Part shown: positions 48,098-56,343 of the stretch, piece after piece
How the letters are laid out: the number at the start of each line of letters is the position of its first letter
Position numbering within the stretch: position 1 is the stretch's first letter
NCBI RefSeq assembly: GCF_002939385.1
Contig: NZ_MULI01000008.1
Span: 62,001-126,000, forward strand
Direction: 5' to 3'
Origin: Streptomyces sp. MH60
Lineage (GTDB): Bacteria; Actinomycetota; Actinomycetes; Streptomycetales; Streptomycetaceae
DNA: 64,000 nucleotides
Notes under the pieces: model-generated
Database searches by the model: none
Seen by the model: only the letters and a program-made list of their open reading frames with translations
What the model was told of the DNA's origin: nothing
Made by a program: the position numbers and the translations under genes

Positions 48098-48574
48098 ATG
48101 AGCACCGACCACCCTTCCGGCCTGATCCTGCCGCCGGGCGTCCAGTCCCCGGCCGCCGCCGGTCCCGACTACCTCGACCGCGAGTACGGCGGCGTCCACA
48201 AGCGCCAGGAGACCGCCCAGGGCGACATCCTCGACTCGGAGATCCTCCAGCTGGAGGCGATCTTCGAGGACATGCTGTACCGCTACAGCGCCAAGGCGTT
48301 CGACGTTGACGTCTTCGAGCGCGAGGCCAAGGAGCGCGTCCACTCCCAGCTCGGCCTCGCCATCACCGTCAGCTGGAAGCCCGTCATGGACACCGCCACC
48401 GGCAGGATCATCGAAGGCAAGCTCAGCCCGAAGATCGAGATCGCCGGACGCGTGGAGAAGAAGGCCTTCGACCACGACCAGAAGGTCTTCGAGGTGACCC
48501 GGGACATCGCGGACCTCGGCACCCAGGGCGTCATCGAATCCGGCGAGGCCGCGCGCGGGGGACACCCGCACTGA
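48098..48574 (+). CDS. hypothetical protein, 158 aa
   Basis: A 158-residue protein starting at ATG 48098. It has an unstructured start and then EYGGVHKRQETAQGDILDSE, ILQLEAIFEDMLYRYSAKAF, SQLGLAITVSWKPVMDTATG, KIEIAGRVEKKAFDHDQKVF. The last part is beta-rich. No family recognised. Its stop overlaps the start of the tiny gene at 48574 by one base. Confidence 0.68.
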   Translation: MSTDHPSGLILPPGVQSPAAAGPDYLDREYGGVHKRQETAQGDILDSEILQLEAIFEDMLYRYSAKAFDVDVFEREAKERVHSQLGLAITVSWKPVMDTATGRIIEGKLSPKIEIAGRVEKKAFDHDQKVFEVTRDIADLGTQGVIESGEAARGGHPH

Positions 48575-48708
48575 TGAGCTTCCTGCGCACCTTCCTCGTC
48601 CGTCAGCTCACGATCGGGTTCGAGAACCCCGACTGGCACTGGGCGTATTCCACCGCCCAGCTCTGGCGCTGGTACGAGCAGCTTGACCCTGATCGGAGCG
48701 GCCGATGA
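48574..48708 (+). CDS. Micro-protein, 44 aa
   Basis: A 44-codon reading frame from ATG 48574 (overlapping TGATG) to TGA 48706-48708, overlapping the next gene by four bases. It encodes SFLRTFLVRQLTIGFENPDW, HWAYSTAQLWRWYEQLDPDR, rich in aromatic residues. The overlaps on both sides and codon bias support it as a real gene; function unknown. Confidence 0.6.
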   Translation: MSFLRTFLVRQLTIGFENPDWHWAYSTAQLWRWYEQLDPDRSGR

Positions 48709-48986
48709 ACCGGCTCCTCGACTGGGACGACGACAGCATCACCGTCACCGTCATCCCACACGCCTGCAACTCCTGCGGCGAGCGCAACGACAAGGTCCAC
48801 CTGAGCCTGGAGGCCGTCGTCTCCGGCACCAGCGACTTCGTCGGCGTCCGGACAGTCGGCAAGACCCTGTGCTGCGGCGGCGAGTACCGCACCGCCTACC
48901 CGGCCGTCCGCACCGCCGTCATCCTGGAACGCCTCAAGACCTGCCCCAAACACAAGAAAAGCATCGAAAACCTGAAAGGGGAATAG
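48705..48986 (+). CDS. hypothetical protein, 93 aa, with Cys pairs
   Basis: A 93-residue protein overlapping the previous gene by four bases (ATGA). Contains ACNSCGER and TLCCGGEYRT, then KTCPKHKKS, a likely zinc site, and an acidic N-terminus (LLDWDDDSITVTVIPH). No family recognised. Confidence 0.65.
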   Translation: MNRLLDWDDDSITVTVIPHACNSCGERNDKVHLSLEAVVSGTSDFVGVRTVGKTLCCGGEYRTAYPAVRTAVILERLKTCPKHKKSIENLKGE

Positions 48987-48987
48987 C

Positions 48988-49584
48988 GTGACCGCTGCCA
49001 GCGAGTGCGTCGGCAAGATCGTGAGTATCGAACGAATCGACGCAGACTACCCCAGCTATCCGGCCTACCCCGAAGGTGAGTACCTGGTCAGTCACGCAAC
49101 CGACAGCAAGTTCTGCGGGGTTCGCATCAACCGAGGGCACAAGCACGGAGGCTTTACCGCGCTTGCGCTTGCGGGTGCCGCAATCACCCAAGGCGTGCCC
49201 CTGACCGGCGACGACGCCTACAGGATCTACCGAGTCAGAGGCGTCGAGTCATGGATGGCGAAGTCCCTGGACGCCCTCTCCGCCGAGATCGCCTTCAACA
49301 GAGAGGACCTGCGTCAGCAGCCACCTAGCGACCCCTCCTTCTGGGAGATGGCCGCACAGAGGGTCCTCAAGCTCCGCACCCTGCTGGAACGTGCAGAAAT
49401 CACCAGCGACCCTGGCGTCAAGCCTTCATGCGCCTACCCCGGCTGCTGCAGGCAGCCCGCCCAGGCCCTGGAGGGGCAGGGCCGGGACGAACTGCCTGTC
49501 CTGGACGTCTACCTGCCGCCGGGCGCCGCCGTCCATGCCCGCCCCGGTTACATCCTGCGGGTCCACCACGACGCGGCGGCCTGA
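48988..49584 (+). CDS. hypothetical protein, 198 aa
   Basis: A 198-residue protein from GTG 48988 behind AAAGGGG. The first 80 residues look like a small DUF with EYLVSHATDSKFCGVRINRG, GFTALALAGAAITQGV; the middle has a charged helix (SLDALSAEIAFNREDLRQQP). The C-terminus has CAYPGCCRQPAQA. No family recognised. It is the last gene before the large terminase and its SD-masking hairpin. Confidence 0.65.
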   Translation: MTAASECVGKIVSIERIDADYPSYPAYPEGEYLVSHATDSKFCGVRINRGHKHGGFTALALAGAAITQGVPLTGDDAYRIYRVRGVESWMAKSLDALSAEIAFNREDLRQQPPSDPSFWEMAAQRVLKLRTLLERAEITSDPGVKPSCAYPGCCRQPAQALEGQGRDELPVLDVYLPPGAAVHARPGYILRVHHDAAA

Positions 49585-49596
49585 CGCTGTCCCCGC

Positions 49597-49630
49597 GCGC
49601 CCTCCCCGCCCCAAGAGGCGAGGAGGGCGC
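49597..49630 (+). promoter_or_regulatory. SD-sequestering hairpin before large terminase
   Basis: GCGCCCTCC (597-605) pairs with GGAGGGCGC (622-630), masking the ribosome site. A C/A mismatch is followed by CGCC (607-610) pairing with GGCG (617-620); the loop is CCAAGA. Same architecture as the hairpins at 3362 and 11587 with a different upper stem. Confidence 0.6.
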
Positions 49631-49634
49631 CTTC

Positions 49635-51833
49635 ATGAGCACGCCGGAAGACACATCGCCGCTGGCCGGGTTCGACCCCACCGCGATCCACCACCTGTTC
49701 CTCGGGCTCGACGTCCCCGACCCGATCACCTTCGTCGTCTCACCGAAGTACCTGAGCAGGCCCAACCTGTACCCCCGACAGGCCACCCTTCTGAAATGCT
49801 TTTTTCTCAGAGAGGACCTGTTCACCGAGTACGACTACCGCGTCGTCGCCGAGTGGGACGAGGCCTACCGCACCGCCAAGAGCGCCAACGAGCAGCGCGC
49901 CGCCCGCGCCGCCGCCCTCGCCGAAGAGCAGGACCCCGAAGCCGCCCTCGCGGCCGAGGTCGACGACATCATGACCGACGCCCTCGACGAGCTGGCCCAG
50001 CAGGTCCTCCTCGAAGGCAACGAAGACGCCCCCAAGATGCCCCTGTCCGGCACCCCGGACATCCTCGGCCGCATGCGCGCCTGCAAGGCGCTCGGCTACA
50101 GCTGGTTCAAAGAGATCCTCCTGGTCATGGGCCGCCGCGCCGGGAAGGGCCACATCAGCGCCCTGGCCATGGCGTACGTCCTGTGGTGCTACATGGCCAA
50201 GGGCGACCCCCAGGAGCACTACGGCGTCGACCGCGACAAGAAGCTCGCCGCCCTGATCTTCGCGGGCAAGCGCGACCAGGCCAAGCAGAACCTCTGGCGC
50301 GACTTCGTCAACGTCGTCACCGGAGCCCCCTGCTTCGCCCCCTACATCGCCAGCTCCCTCGGCGAGAAGCTGTCCGTCTACGCCCCCCACGACTTCGTCC
50401 GCATGGAGGAGATGCGCAAGAAGGGCATCAAGACCGCCATGGACATGGCCACCTTCGAGATCCTCCCGAAGGAATCCACCGTCATGGCCGGACGAGGCCC
50501 CGCCTCCTTCATCCTCGGCTTCGACGAGATGGCCCACGTCGTCAACGCGGGCGCCAACCGCTCCGCAGGCGAGGTCTACGACGCCTCCACCCCCTCCCTC
50601 GACCAGTTCGGCAAGGACGGCTTCATCGTCGAACCCAGCTCGCCGTGGGAAATGAGCGGCAAGTTCTACGACAACTGGCTGCGCGCCACCAGCTTCGAAG
50701 ACGACGGCACCCCCACCTACCCCGCCGTCATGATGATCCAGCTCCCCAGCTGGGACATCTACCTCGACTGGCAGATCGCCCACGAACTGCCCCTCTTCCC
50801 CGAAGGCTTCCAGGGCGACAACGCCGAGTACGAGAACGCCCCCCTCCCCGGCTTCCGCGTCCTCAAGGGCGCCATCCAGACCTACGACGAAGAGATGCGC
50901 AAGCTGGAGAAGGCCGACCCCGACACCTTCAAGGTCGAACGCCGCGCCCAGTGGGCCACCGTCCTCGACGCCTACCTCGACCCCGCCAAGGTCGAAGCCG
51001 TCTTCTCCCCCTGGTACGCCCGCCCCGAACGCTACGGCAGCCCCCTCATCGTCCCCACCGAGCGCGGCGTCCTCGCCTACGTCTACAAGGGCCACGCCGA
51101 CCCCAGCTCCGTGAACTGCCGCTTCGGCATCGCCGTCGGCCACACCGAGACCGACGACGAGGGGCGCCCCCACGCCGTCTTCGACAAGATCCACCACTTC
51201 GATCCGGCCGACTTCCCGAATCACACCATCGACTACGAAGAGGTCGAGGACTGGATCTGGGAGGAGATCATCAGCGTCTACCAGCCCGAGGACTTCACGT
51301 TCGACCAGTATCAGAGTGTCGGCAGCATTCAGAAACTCGTCAAACAGGTCGCCCGCGCCCGCCTGGCCAAGCGGGTCAACATCTGGGAGCGCACCGCCAC
51401 CAACCAGCTGAACTGGAAGTACGCCGAGACCTTCAAGGCCGCCATCAACCTCGGCCTCGTCCACGCCCCCGCCTACGAGGACGGCGAACTGGAACTCAAG
51501 TTCCTGCAGAAACCGCCAGGCATCAACCGCGTCGACCACCCCACCGTCGGACCGGTCCAGACCAAAGACATCGCCGACGCGATCATGATCACCACCTACG
51601 CCCTCATCGGCGACTGGATCAGCGGCTACAAGGAGCAGCTCAACGCCGCCAGCGCCCGAGGCGCCATGCAGGGCGGCCTGCACGGATCCAGCCCGCACAG
51701 CCCCGAAATGACCTCGGCAGACCACGACCTCCAGGGCCGCCTCGACGCCTTGCGCCAGTTCACCCGCACCCGCACCGGCCGCCCCGGATGGGAACAGGGA
51801 CTCGGCCGCACCCGGACCGGATATCGCCGTTGA
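49635..51833 (+). CDS. terL: Terminase large subunit
   Basis: A 732-residue packaging motor starting at ATG 49635. The ATPase part has a Walker A-like MGRRAGKGHISA near residues 165-176 and Walker B LGFDEMAH near 293-300, with downstream coupling residues. The nuclease part is in the last third (FGIAVGHTETDDEGRPHAVF, DYEEVEDWIWEEI, DAIMITTYALIGDW). The long N-terminal 160 residues include a helical start with YPRQATLLKCFFL. It would cut concatemeric DNA and drive it into procapsids. An SD-masking hairpin precedes it, as for other virion genes. Confidence 0.85.
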   Translation: MSTPEDTSPLAGFDPTAIHHLFLGLDVPDPITFVVSPKYLSRPNLYPRQATLLKCFFLREDLFTEYDYRVVAEWDEAYRTAKSANEQRAARAAALAEEQDPEAALAAEVDDIMTDALDELAQQVLLEGNEDAPKMPLSGTPDILGRMRACKALGYSWFKEILLVMGRRAGKGHISALAMAYVLWCYMAKGDPQEHYGVDRDKKLAALIFAGKRDQAKQNLWRDFVNVVTGAPCFAPYIASSLGEKLSVYAPHDFVRMEEMRKKGIKTAMDMATFEILPKESTVMAGRGPASFILGFDEMAHVVNAGANRSAGEVYDASTPSLDQFGKDGFIVEPSSPWEMSGKFYDNWLRATSFEDDGTPTYPAVMMIQLPSWDIYLDWQIAHELPLFPEGFQGDNAEYENAPLPGFRVLKGAIQTYDEEMRKLEKADPDTFKVERRAQWATVLDAYLDPAKVEAVFSPWYARPERYGSPLIVPTERGVLAYVYKGHADPSSVNCRFGIAVGHTETDDEGRPHAVFDKIHHFDPADFPNHTIDYEEVEDWIWEEIISVYQPEDFTFDQYQSVGSIQKLVKQVARARLAKRVNIWERTATNQLNWKYAETFKAAINLGLVHAPAYEDGELELKFLQKPPGINRVDHPTVGPVQTKDIADAIMITTYALIGDWISGYKEQLNAASARGAMQGGLHGSSPHSPEMTSADHDLQGRLDALRQFTRTRTGRPGWEQGLGRTRTGYRR

Positions 51834-52007
51834 CCAGGAAAGGCGTTCTTGCCGAACCCAAAAACGCGTGGCACGATGGCCCTGTCTCGTGGATAGGGCT
51901 GCTGCATGCAGCCAGCGGCGTACCTGGGTGACAGACCGCAAGGTCGGCTCAGGCGTGAGGGTCGTTCTTGGCGGGATCACCCCACTTAAAACGTCCCACG
52001 ATGACCC
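51834..52007 (+). ncRNA. Structured intergenic segment with a potential pseudoknot
   Basis: No gene is visible between the terminase and the hairpin terminator. The segment has GCGTT/AACGC near 51844-51866, then CACGA (872-876) with TCGTG (887-891) interleaved with GCCCT (879-883) and AGGGC (895-899), a potential H-type pseudoknot. GGCTGC/GCAGCC (around 51898-51914) and GACC/GGTC near 51933-51945 follow. It ends before a strong terminator, so a short stable RNA made from the end of the terminase message is possible. Confidence 0.35.
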
Positions 52008-52045
52008 AGCGGGCCTCCCGGCCAGGATCCACCGGGAGGCCCGCT
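52008..52045 (+). terminator. Strong hairpin terminator
   Basis: AGCGGGCCTCCCGG (52008-52021) pairs perfectly with CCGGGAGGCCCGCT (52032-52045) around a ten-base loop. It separates the terminase transcript from the GNAT/nucleotidyltransferase gene. No T-run follows, as is usual in actinobacterial terminators. Confidence 0.7.
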
Positions 52046-52063
52046 CATCTGTGTCCACCACCT

Positions 52064-52090
52064 CACCTCCAGCGCCAAGGACTGGAGGTG
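52064..52090 (+). promoter_or_regulatory. SD-sequestering hairpin before GNAT/nucleotidyltransferase gene
   Basis: CACCTCCAG (064-072) pairs perfectly with CTGGAGGTG (082-090) around CGCCAAGGA. GGAGG in the 3' arm is the ribosome site, eight bases before the ATG at 52097; the loop combines features of both hairpin groups (CGCCA and CCAAGG). Confidence 0.6.
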
Positions 52091-52096
52091 CCAGGG

Positions 52097-53494
52097 ATGA
52101 CGGACATCAGCGCGACCAGCTTCTTCCGCCAGGCGGCGGCCGACCCCCCGGGGCTCGACTTCGAGCACGAAGAGGTCGACACCGGTGGCAGTAAACGCCC
52201 TACCAAGATCCACCTGCACGCCGTCGAGCCCGGCACCGGCGACCGCATGGGCACCCTCACCTACCACGTGCCCCGCCGCAAAGCCGACAAGATCCTCATC
52301 GAACACCTTGGCACCGAAGAGGCCCACCAGCGCAAGGGCGTCGGCTCCGCCCTCATGGACGAGATGCAGCGCCGCCACCCCGGCACCCCCATCGATCACG
52401 GCGACCGGACGGACCAGGGAAAGGCGTGGTGGGACAAGTACACCGACGGCAAGAAGGTCACCCGAGGCCGCACCATCGCCTCGGCCACCAAGCCCTGCCC
52501 CTGCTGCGGCGGCACCGGCGAGCACGACACGGGCTTCGAGTGCTTCCACTGCGACGGCGGCCTCACTGTCCCCGCCGACAGCCCCGATGACGCCACCTGT
52601 GACGGCCGCCTGCCCGACGGCGGCCAAGGCAAGACGGCCTTCACCACGCCTGTCCCTGACAACCACGAGCCCTACCAGCACGAGCACGACTGGCTGCCCC
52701 GCGACCACTTCTTCGCACCGGGGGAGAAGGGTCTGGACCCGCGCCTGTTCGACGAGCACGAGCGCATGCACCCGATCGTCCGCCAGCACCTGCTCAGCCT
52801 GCTCAACAGCTTCTGGGCGCCCAAGTACGGCGACTCCTGGCAGTCCTGGGCCCGCGTCTACCTCGCCGGATCCGAGGCCAGCCACTTCTACGGCAACGGC
52901 GACCTCGACATCCTCATCGGCATCGACCACGACGCCCTCAACCACCACGTGGACACCTTCACCGGCGAGCCCCCGGCCGCCGTGGACGAGAAGCTCACCG
53001 ACGAGCTGCGCCACGGCCTCAACGACGAGGCCCGCATGCTCCCCGGCCCGGACGGCAAGGAAACCGGCCCCTGGGAGAATACTTGGTATGTAAACCCGTC
53101 AAGCTATGACATACGGGACATCAAGCCCTACGCCGCCTACGACATCACCCGCGACGAATGGGCCGTGAAACCTGTTGAAGTACCAGACGACTTCAGCCCC
53201 GAAAAGCTCCCCGAGTCCACCTGGGACGTGTTCGAGGCGCTGCAGAAGCTGATCGGCGCTGTCCGGGAACTTCCCGACGGAGTGCGCGAAAGGGAAGGCG
53301 CAGCGTTGTACGATTACCTCCACGCTGACCGCCACAGCGCATTCGGCCCCGAAGGAACGGGCCTCTACGACCCCAGCAACGCCGTCTGGAAAGCCCTCGA
53401 CAAGGCCCCCGACGCACCGTTGCAGCAGCTGATTGACTGGAAGCACGCCCACGACGGCGTGGCCGCCGCCACGGACCAGGAGAAGGCCGCATGA
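52097..53494 (+). CDS. GNAT + zinc + nucleotidyltransferase-like multidomain protein
   Basis: A 465-residue protein from ATG 52097. Residues about 35-115 resemble an N-acetyltransferase: TLTYHVPRRKADKILIEHLG, then AHQRKGVGSALMDEMQRRHP (the R-x-x-G-x-G CoA loop near 79). A zinc part follows at about 135-160 (CPCCGGTGEHD, ECFHCDGG). Near 256-275, YLAGSEASHFYGNGDLDILI matches the GS...GDLD core of polymerase-beta-type nucleotidyltransferases. The C-terminus is acidic and helical. The combination is unusual. It follows the terminase under a strong SD-masking hairpin and precedes a second GNAT-headed protein, suggesting late expression and possibly injection with DNA. Confidence 0.68.
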   Translation: MTDISATSFFRQAAADPPGLDFEHEEVDTGGSKRPTKIHLHAVEPGTGDRMGTLTYHVPRRKADKILIEHLGTEEAHQRKGVGSALMDEMQRRHPGTPIDHGDRTDQGKAWWDKYTDGKKVTRGRTIASATKPCPCCGGTGEHDTGFECFHCDGGLTVPADSPDDATCDGRLPDGGQGKTAFTTPVPDNHEPYQHEHDWLPRDHFFAPGEKGLDPRLFDEHERMHPIVRQHLLSLLNSFWAPKYGDSWQSWARVYLAGSEASHFYGNGDLDILIGIDHDALNHHVDTFTGEPPAAVDEKLTDELRHGLNDEARMLPGPDGKETGPWENTWYVNPSSYDIRDIKPYAAYDITRDEWAVKPVEVPDDFSPEKLPESTWDVFEALQKLIGAVRELPDGVREREGAALYDYLHADRHSAFGPEGTGLYDPSNAVWKALDKAPDAPLQQLIDWKHAHDGVAAATDQEKAA

Positions 53495-55431
53495 CCGAGC
53501 ACAGCGCCACGGCGTTCTTCCGCATGACTGGCGCGGTACTGGCCGGTGCCAACGGAGACCTGCCCAGCGGACTGACCTTCTCCCACCGAGAGCATGCAGA
53601 TGGCCACGTTGTGCTCGCGCATCCAGATGACAGGCGTGACGTCTCCGTCGGGTCGCTTTCGTGGTTCAAGCACAAGCGGCCAGGGCCCGAAGACGGGTGG
53701 TGCAAGACGTGCGACGACGAGTACCCCGACGGGCACCACTCCCACCCGGCGGGTGAGGTTGAGGGTGTCCAGGTGCTGCCCAGCTACCGACGCCGTGGTA
53801 TCGCCTCCGCCTTGTGGAGCTACGCCCACTCGCTGGATGTGACTCCCAAGCCGGTGCATTCTGCAGACCAGACAGACGACGGGGCAGCGTGGGCACAGCA
53901 CAGCGCCACGGTGCACTTCCGTGCGGCAGCCGCTTCGAACGGCTGGCACCAGGACCCCGGCCACGCGCACGTCTCACGCGGCATGGAGATCGAGCCGGAC
54001 GGCGGCTGGCACCCCGACGTCGCCCACCGCATCCTGAACGGCACCGCCACCCACGACGACGTCCTCGGCCACGTCGACACCGACCACGTCGGGCACTACT
54101 GGTCGACCCACAGCACCACGGACCCGGGCTCCCTCCGCGAGCCCCGCTCCTACGCCGAGCCCCACGAACCGATCTCGAACTGGACCCCGCACGCCGAGCC
54201 CGGCGAGAACGTCCTGGGCGCCGCCGGAGTCGTCCTCGTCGGCCACCGCCCCCACGGCTGGAACCCCGACGACAACCCCGATGACGGCCTGATGGGCAAC
54301 TCCCACCTGCCCGACCACTCGCACATCCCCCTGCACGAGATCCACTACACCGGCGACGGCGAGAACTGGCACACCCTCACCCCGCCCGCCGGAACCACCG
54401 TCCACACCGACGGCCAGCACCACACCGCCACCGCGCACGACGGCACCCTCCACATCGGCTACGTCGGCCTGCACGACTACGACAAGGCCATCAACCGGCT
54501 CTCCAGCCTCACGGACTTCTTCCGCGAGGCCAGCCTGCAGGAGACTGCCTCCATGGACGACGAGCACCTTGACCTCTACCACCGCACCACGCCGGAGGCC
54601 GCCGCCGCGATCTACCGCGACAAGCGCATGACCTCCAAGGAGCGCATCGGCAACGACCGGCCGGTGTTCTTCTCCACCTTCCGAGGCGACGAGGAAGATG
54701 CTCAGGGGCGCGGATATGGCGAAGGTGTGGTGCACGTGCGCGTACCGCACGAGATCGCCAACATCGACGACGAGTTCCCCTCCGGCGAGGAGCACTACTG
54801 GGTGCACGCCGGTCACCTCAAGCCCGAGCACTTCGTCGAGCCGACCCACCACACCGCTACCCTCCAGGCCACGGCGGCCGAGCAGCAGTTCCTGCAGCGG
54901 CAGGCAGCAGCCGTCCTCCACGACAAGGGCGTGATGGTGGCGCTCGTCCCGCCGCGCGAGGTCGCCGAGCAGCTGGCCCGCGAGGACGGCCAGCCCGCCG
55001 ACCAGCTCCACGTCACCCTCGCCTACCTCGGCAACACCAGCGACTACACCCGCGAGCAGCTCCAGCTGCTCCCGCAGATCGTCGGCGCCTGGGCCGTCCG
55101 CCGCAAGCCCGTCCACGTCCGTATCGGCGGCATCGGCACCTTCAACAACGCCTTCAAGGGAGAGCACGTCCTGTGGGCGGCGGCCGACATCCCCGACGGC
55201 GCCCAGATGCACTCCAGCCTCGCCCACTACCTCGAAGGCCACGGCTACCGCCTGCCCTCCGAACACGGCTGGACCCCGCACCTCACCCTCGCCTACGTCG
55301 ACCGGCACCACCGCTTCATGCCGCGCCTGGACGAGCACCACTGGGACGCCGAGGAAGTCGTCACCTTCATCGGCGGCACCCGCCACCCGGCCCGCCTCTT
55401 CGGCCGACCCAGCACACCCGCCACCCTGTAA
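53491..55431 (+). CDS. GNAT + ADP-ribosyltransferase-like + 2H phosphoesterase multidomain protein
   Basis: A 646-residue protein overlapping the previous gene by four bases. N-terminal GNAT-like part (VEGVQVLPSYRRRGIASALW near 90-109, with the CoA loop RRRGIA). Residues about 360-460 resemble an ADP-ribosyltransferase: DLYHRTTPEAAAAIYRDKRM, then RPVFFSTF near 392, then GYGEGVVHVRVP near 410. The C-terminal 150 residues have two H-x-T motifs, LHVTLAYLG near 506 and TPHLTLAYVD near 596, at the spacing of 2H phosphoesterases (LigT/2'-5' ligase superfamily, which includes viral Acb1-type anti-CBASS enzymes). A long His/Asp-rich linker separates the parts. A packaged or late effector against host defence is plausible but inferred. 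Confidence 0.7.
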   Translation: MTEHSATAFFRMTGAVLAGANGDLPSGLTFSHREHADGHVVLAHPDDRRDVSVGSLSWFKHKRPGPEDGWCKTCDDEYPDGHHSHPAGEVEGVQVLPSYRRRGIASALWSYAHSLDVTPKPVHSADQTDDGAAWAQHSATVHFRAAAASNGWHQDPGHAHVSRGMEIEPDGGWHPDVAHRILNGTATHDDVLGHVDTDHVGHYWSTHSTTDPGSLREPRSYAEPHEPISNWTPHAEPGENVLGAAGVVLVGHRPHGWNPDDNPDDGLMGNSHLPDHSHIPLHEIHYTGDGENWHTLTPPAGTTVHTDGQHHTATAHDGTLHIGYVGLHDYDKAINRLSSLTDFFREASLQETASMDDEHLDLYHRTTPEAAAAIYRDKRMTSKERIGNDRPVFFSTFRGDEEDAQGRGYGEGVVHVRVPHEIANIDDEFPSGEEHYWVHAGHLKPEHFVEPTHHTATLQATAAEQQFLQRQAAAVLHDKGVMVALVPPREVAEQLAREDGQPADQLHVTLAYLGNTSDYTREQLQLLPQIVGAWAVRRKPVHVRIGGIGTFNNAFKGEHVLWAAADIPDGAQMHSSLAHYLEGHGYRLPSEHGWTPHLTLAYVDRHHRFMPRLDEHHWDAEEVVTFIGGTRHPARLFGRPSTPATL

Positions 55432-55468
55432 CCCACCACCACGCAACAGCAGTCAGGAGAACAGTCGC

Positions 55469-56227
55469 ATGGCCACGGAGACCAAGGCCCGGGAGATCCC
55501 GCCCTACGTCGAAAGCATCATGAAGGCCGCCACCGACGCCGGGCTGGAGGTAGTCCGCAACACCAACAGCATCAAGATCAGCGCGGCGAACGGCAAGCGG
55601 GGCCAGACCTTCAGCATCCCCCGCAACCCGTACCCCACCGCACCCCAGCTGCGCTCCAGCATGGCCCGCCACGGCTTCCTCGCCAAGGTGAAGTACGACC
55701 CCAGCGCCGCCGAGGCCCCGGCCGAGAAGGACGAGCCGAAGAAGACCGCCGAGAAGACGGGCCACGCCTGCCCCGACTGCGACCACCCGCCGTTCGCCCG
55801 CCCCCAGGCCCTGGGCCTGCACCGGCGCATGAAGCACGGCGTCGTCGGCATGAGCGACGAGGCGATCCGCAAGCGCGAGATCAAGGCGGCCAAGAACCAG
55901 CAGAGCCCCTCGGCAGACCCGGCCACCGGCCCGACTCCTCCCCCCGTCCCGGCCCAGGCCCCCGCCCCGGCCGCCGAGACGGACGCCCGCCCGCAGATCG
56001 TGACGCCCGCCACCTCCGGCCTCCCGGACAAGGTGTCGGCCGCCGTCGCCGCCCTCGTCCACGCCGTCGGCAGCGAGACCGCCAACACCGCCACCCTGCA
56101 CGCCGAGAACGCACGTCTGCGTGCTTTCAAGGACAAGGTGACGGCCGAGGCCACCAACGGAAACCAGACCCCCATCCAGACCGTCGCCAACATCGAAGCC
56201 CTCTGCCGCGCCGCCGACCAGCAGTAA
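55469..56227 (+). CDS. C2H2 zinc-finger protein with HicA-like N-terminus
   Basis: A 252-residue protein from ATG 55469 behind AGGAG. Residues about 12-72 resemble a small HicA or dsRBD-like fold (YVESIMKAATDAGLEVVRN, GKRGQTFSIPRNPYPTAPQL). A classical C2H2 finger is at about 100-123 (HACPDCDHPPFARPQALGLH, RRMKHG). A long Pro/Ala-rich linker and a C-terminal coiled-coil-like helix (ETANTATLHAENARLRAFKD) follow. A DNA- or RNA-binding regulator is likely; HicA-type RNase residues cannot be confirmed. A terminator follows. Confidence 0.7.
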   Translation: MATETKAREIPPYVESIMKAATDAGLEVVRNTNSIKISAANGKRGQTFSIPRNPYPTAPQLRSSMARHGFLAKVKYDPSAAEAPAEKDEPKKTAEKTGHACPDCDHPPFARPQALGLHRRMKHGVVGMSDEAIRKREIKAAKNQQSPSADPATGPTPPPVPAQAPAPAAETDARPQIVTPATSGLPDKVSAAVAALVHAVGSETANTATLHAENARLRAFKDKVTAEATNGNQTPIQTVANIEALCRAADQQ

Positions 56228-56247
56228 CACCACCACCACCCCAGGAC

Positions 56248-56270
56248 AGGGCGCGCCACCGGCGCGCCCT
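56248..56270 (+). terminator. Hairpin terminator
   Basis: AGGGCGCGCC (248-257) pairs perfectly with GGCGCGCCCT (261-270) around a three-base loop, 21 bases after the stop of the zinc-finger gene, with TTCC following. It ends the terminase-to-zinc-finger block and precedes a separate promoter. Confidence 0.75.
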
Positions 56271-56280
56271 TCCTGATCTC

Positions 56281-56309
56281 TTGCAATGCATACTCATGTG
56301 CATTAAGGT
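56281..56309 (+). promoter_or_regulatory. Promoter with palindromic operator
   Basis: TTGCAA (281-286) and TAAGGT (304-309) are separated by 17 bp, close to the sigma-70-type optimum. An inverted repeat AATGCA/TGCATT (285-290 with 299-304) spans the spacer and overlaps both boxes, a likely repressor site. Transcription would start near 56316 for the gene at 56344. Confidence 0.65.
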
Positions 56310-56343
56310 GGGGGTCTCCCGTACCCGCCGCCGAGGAGATCTC

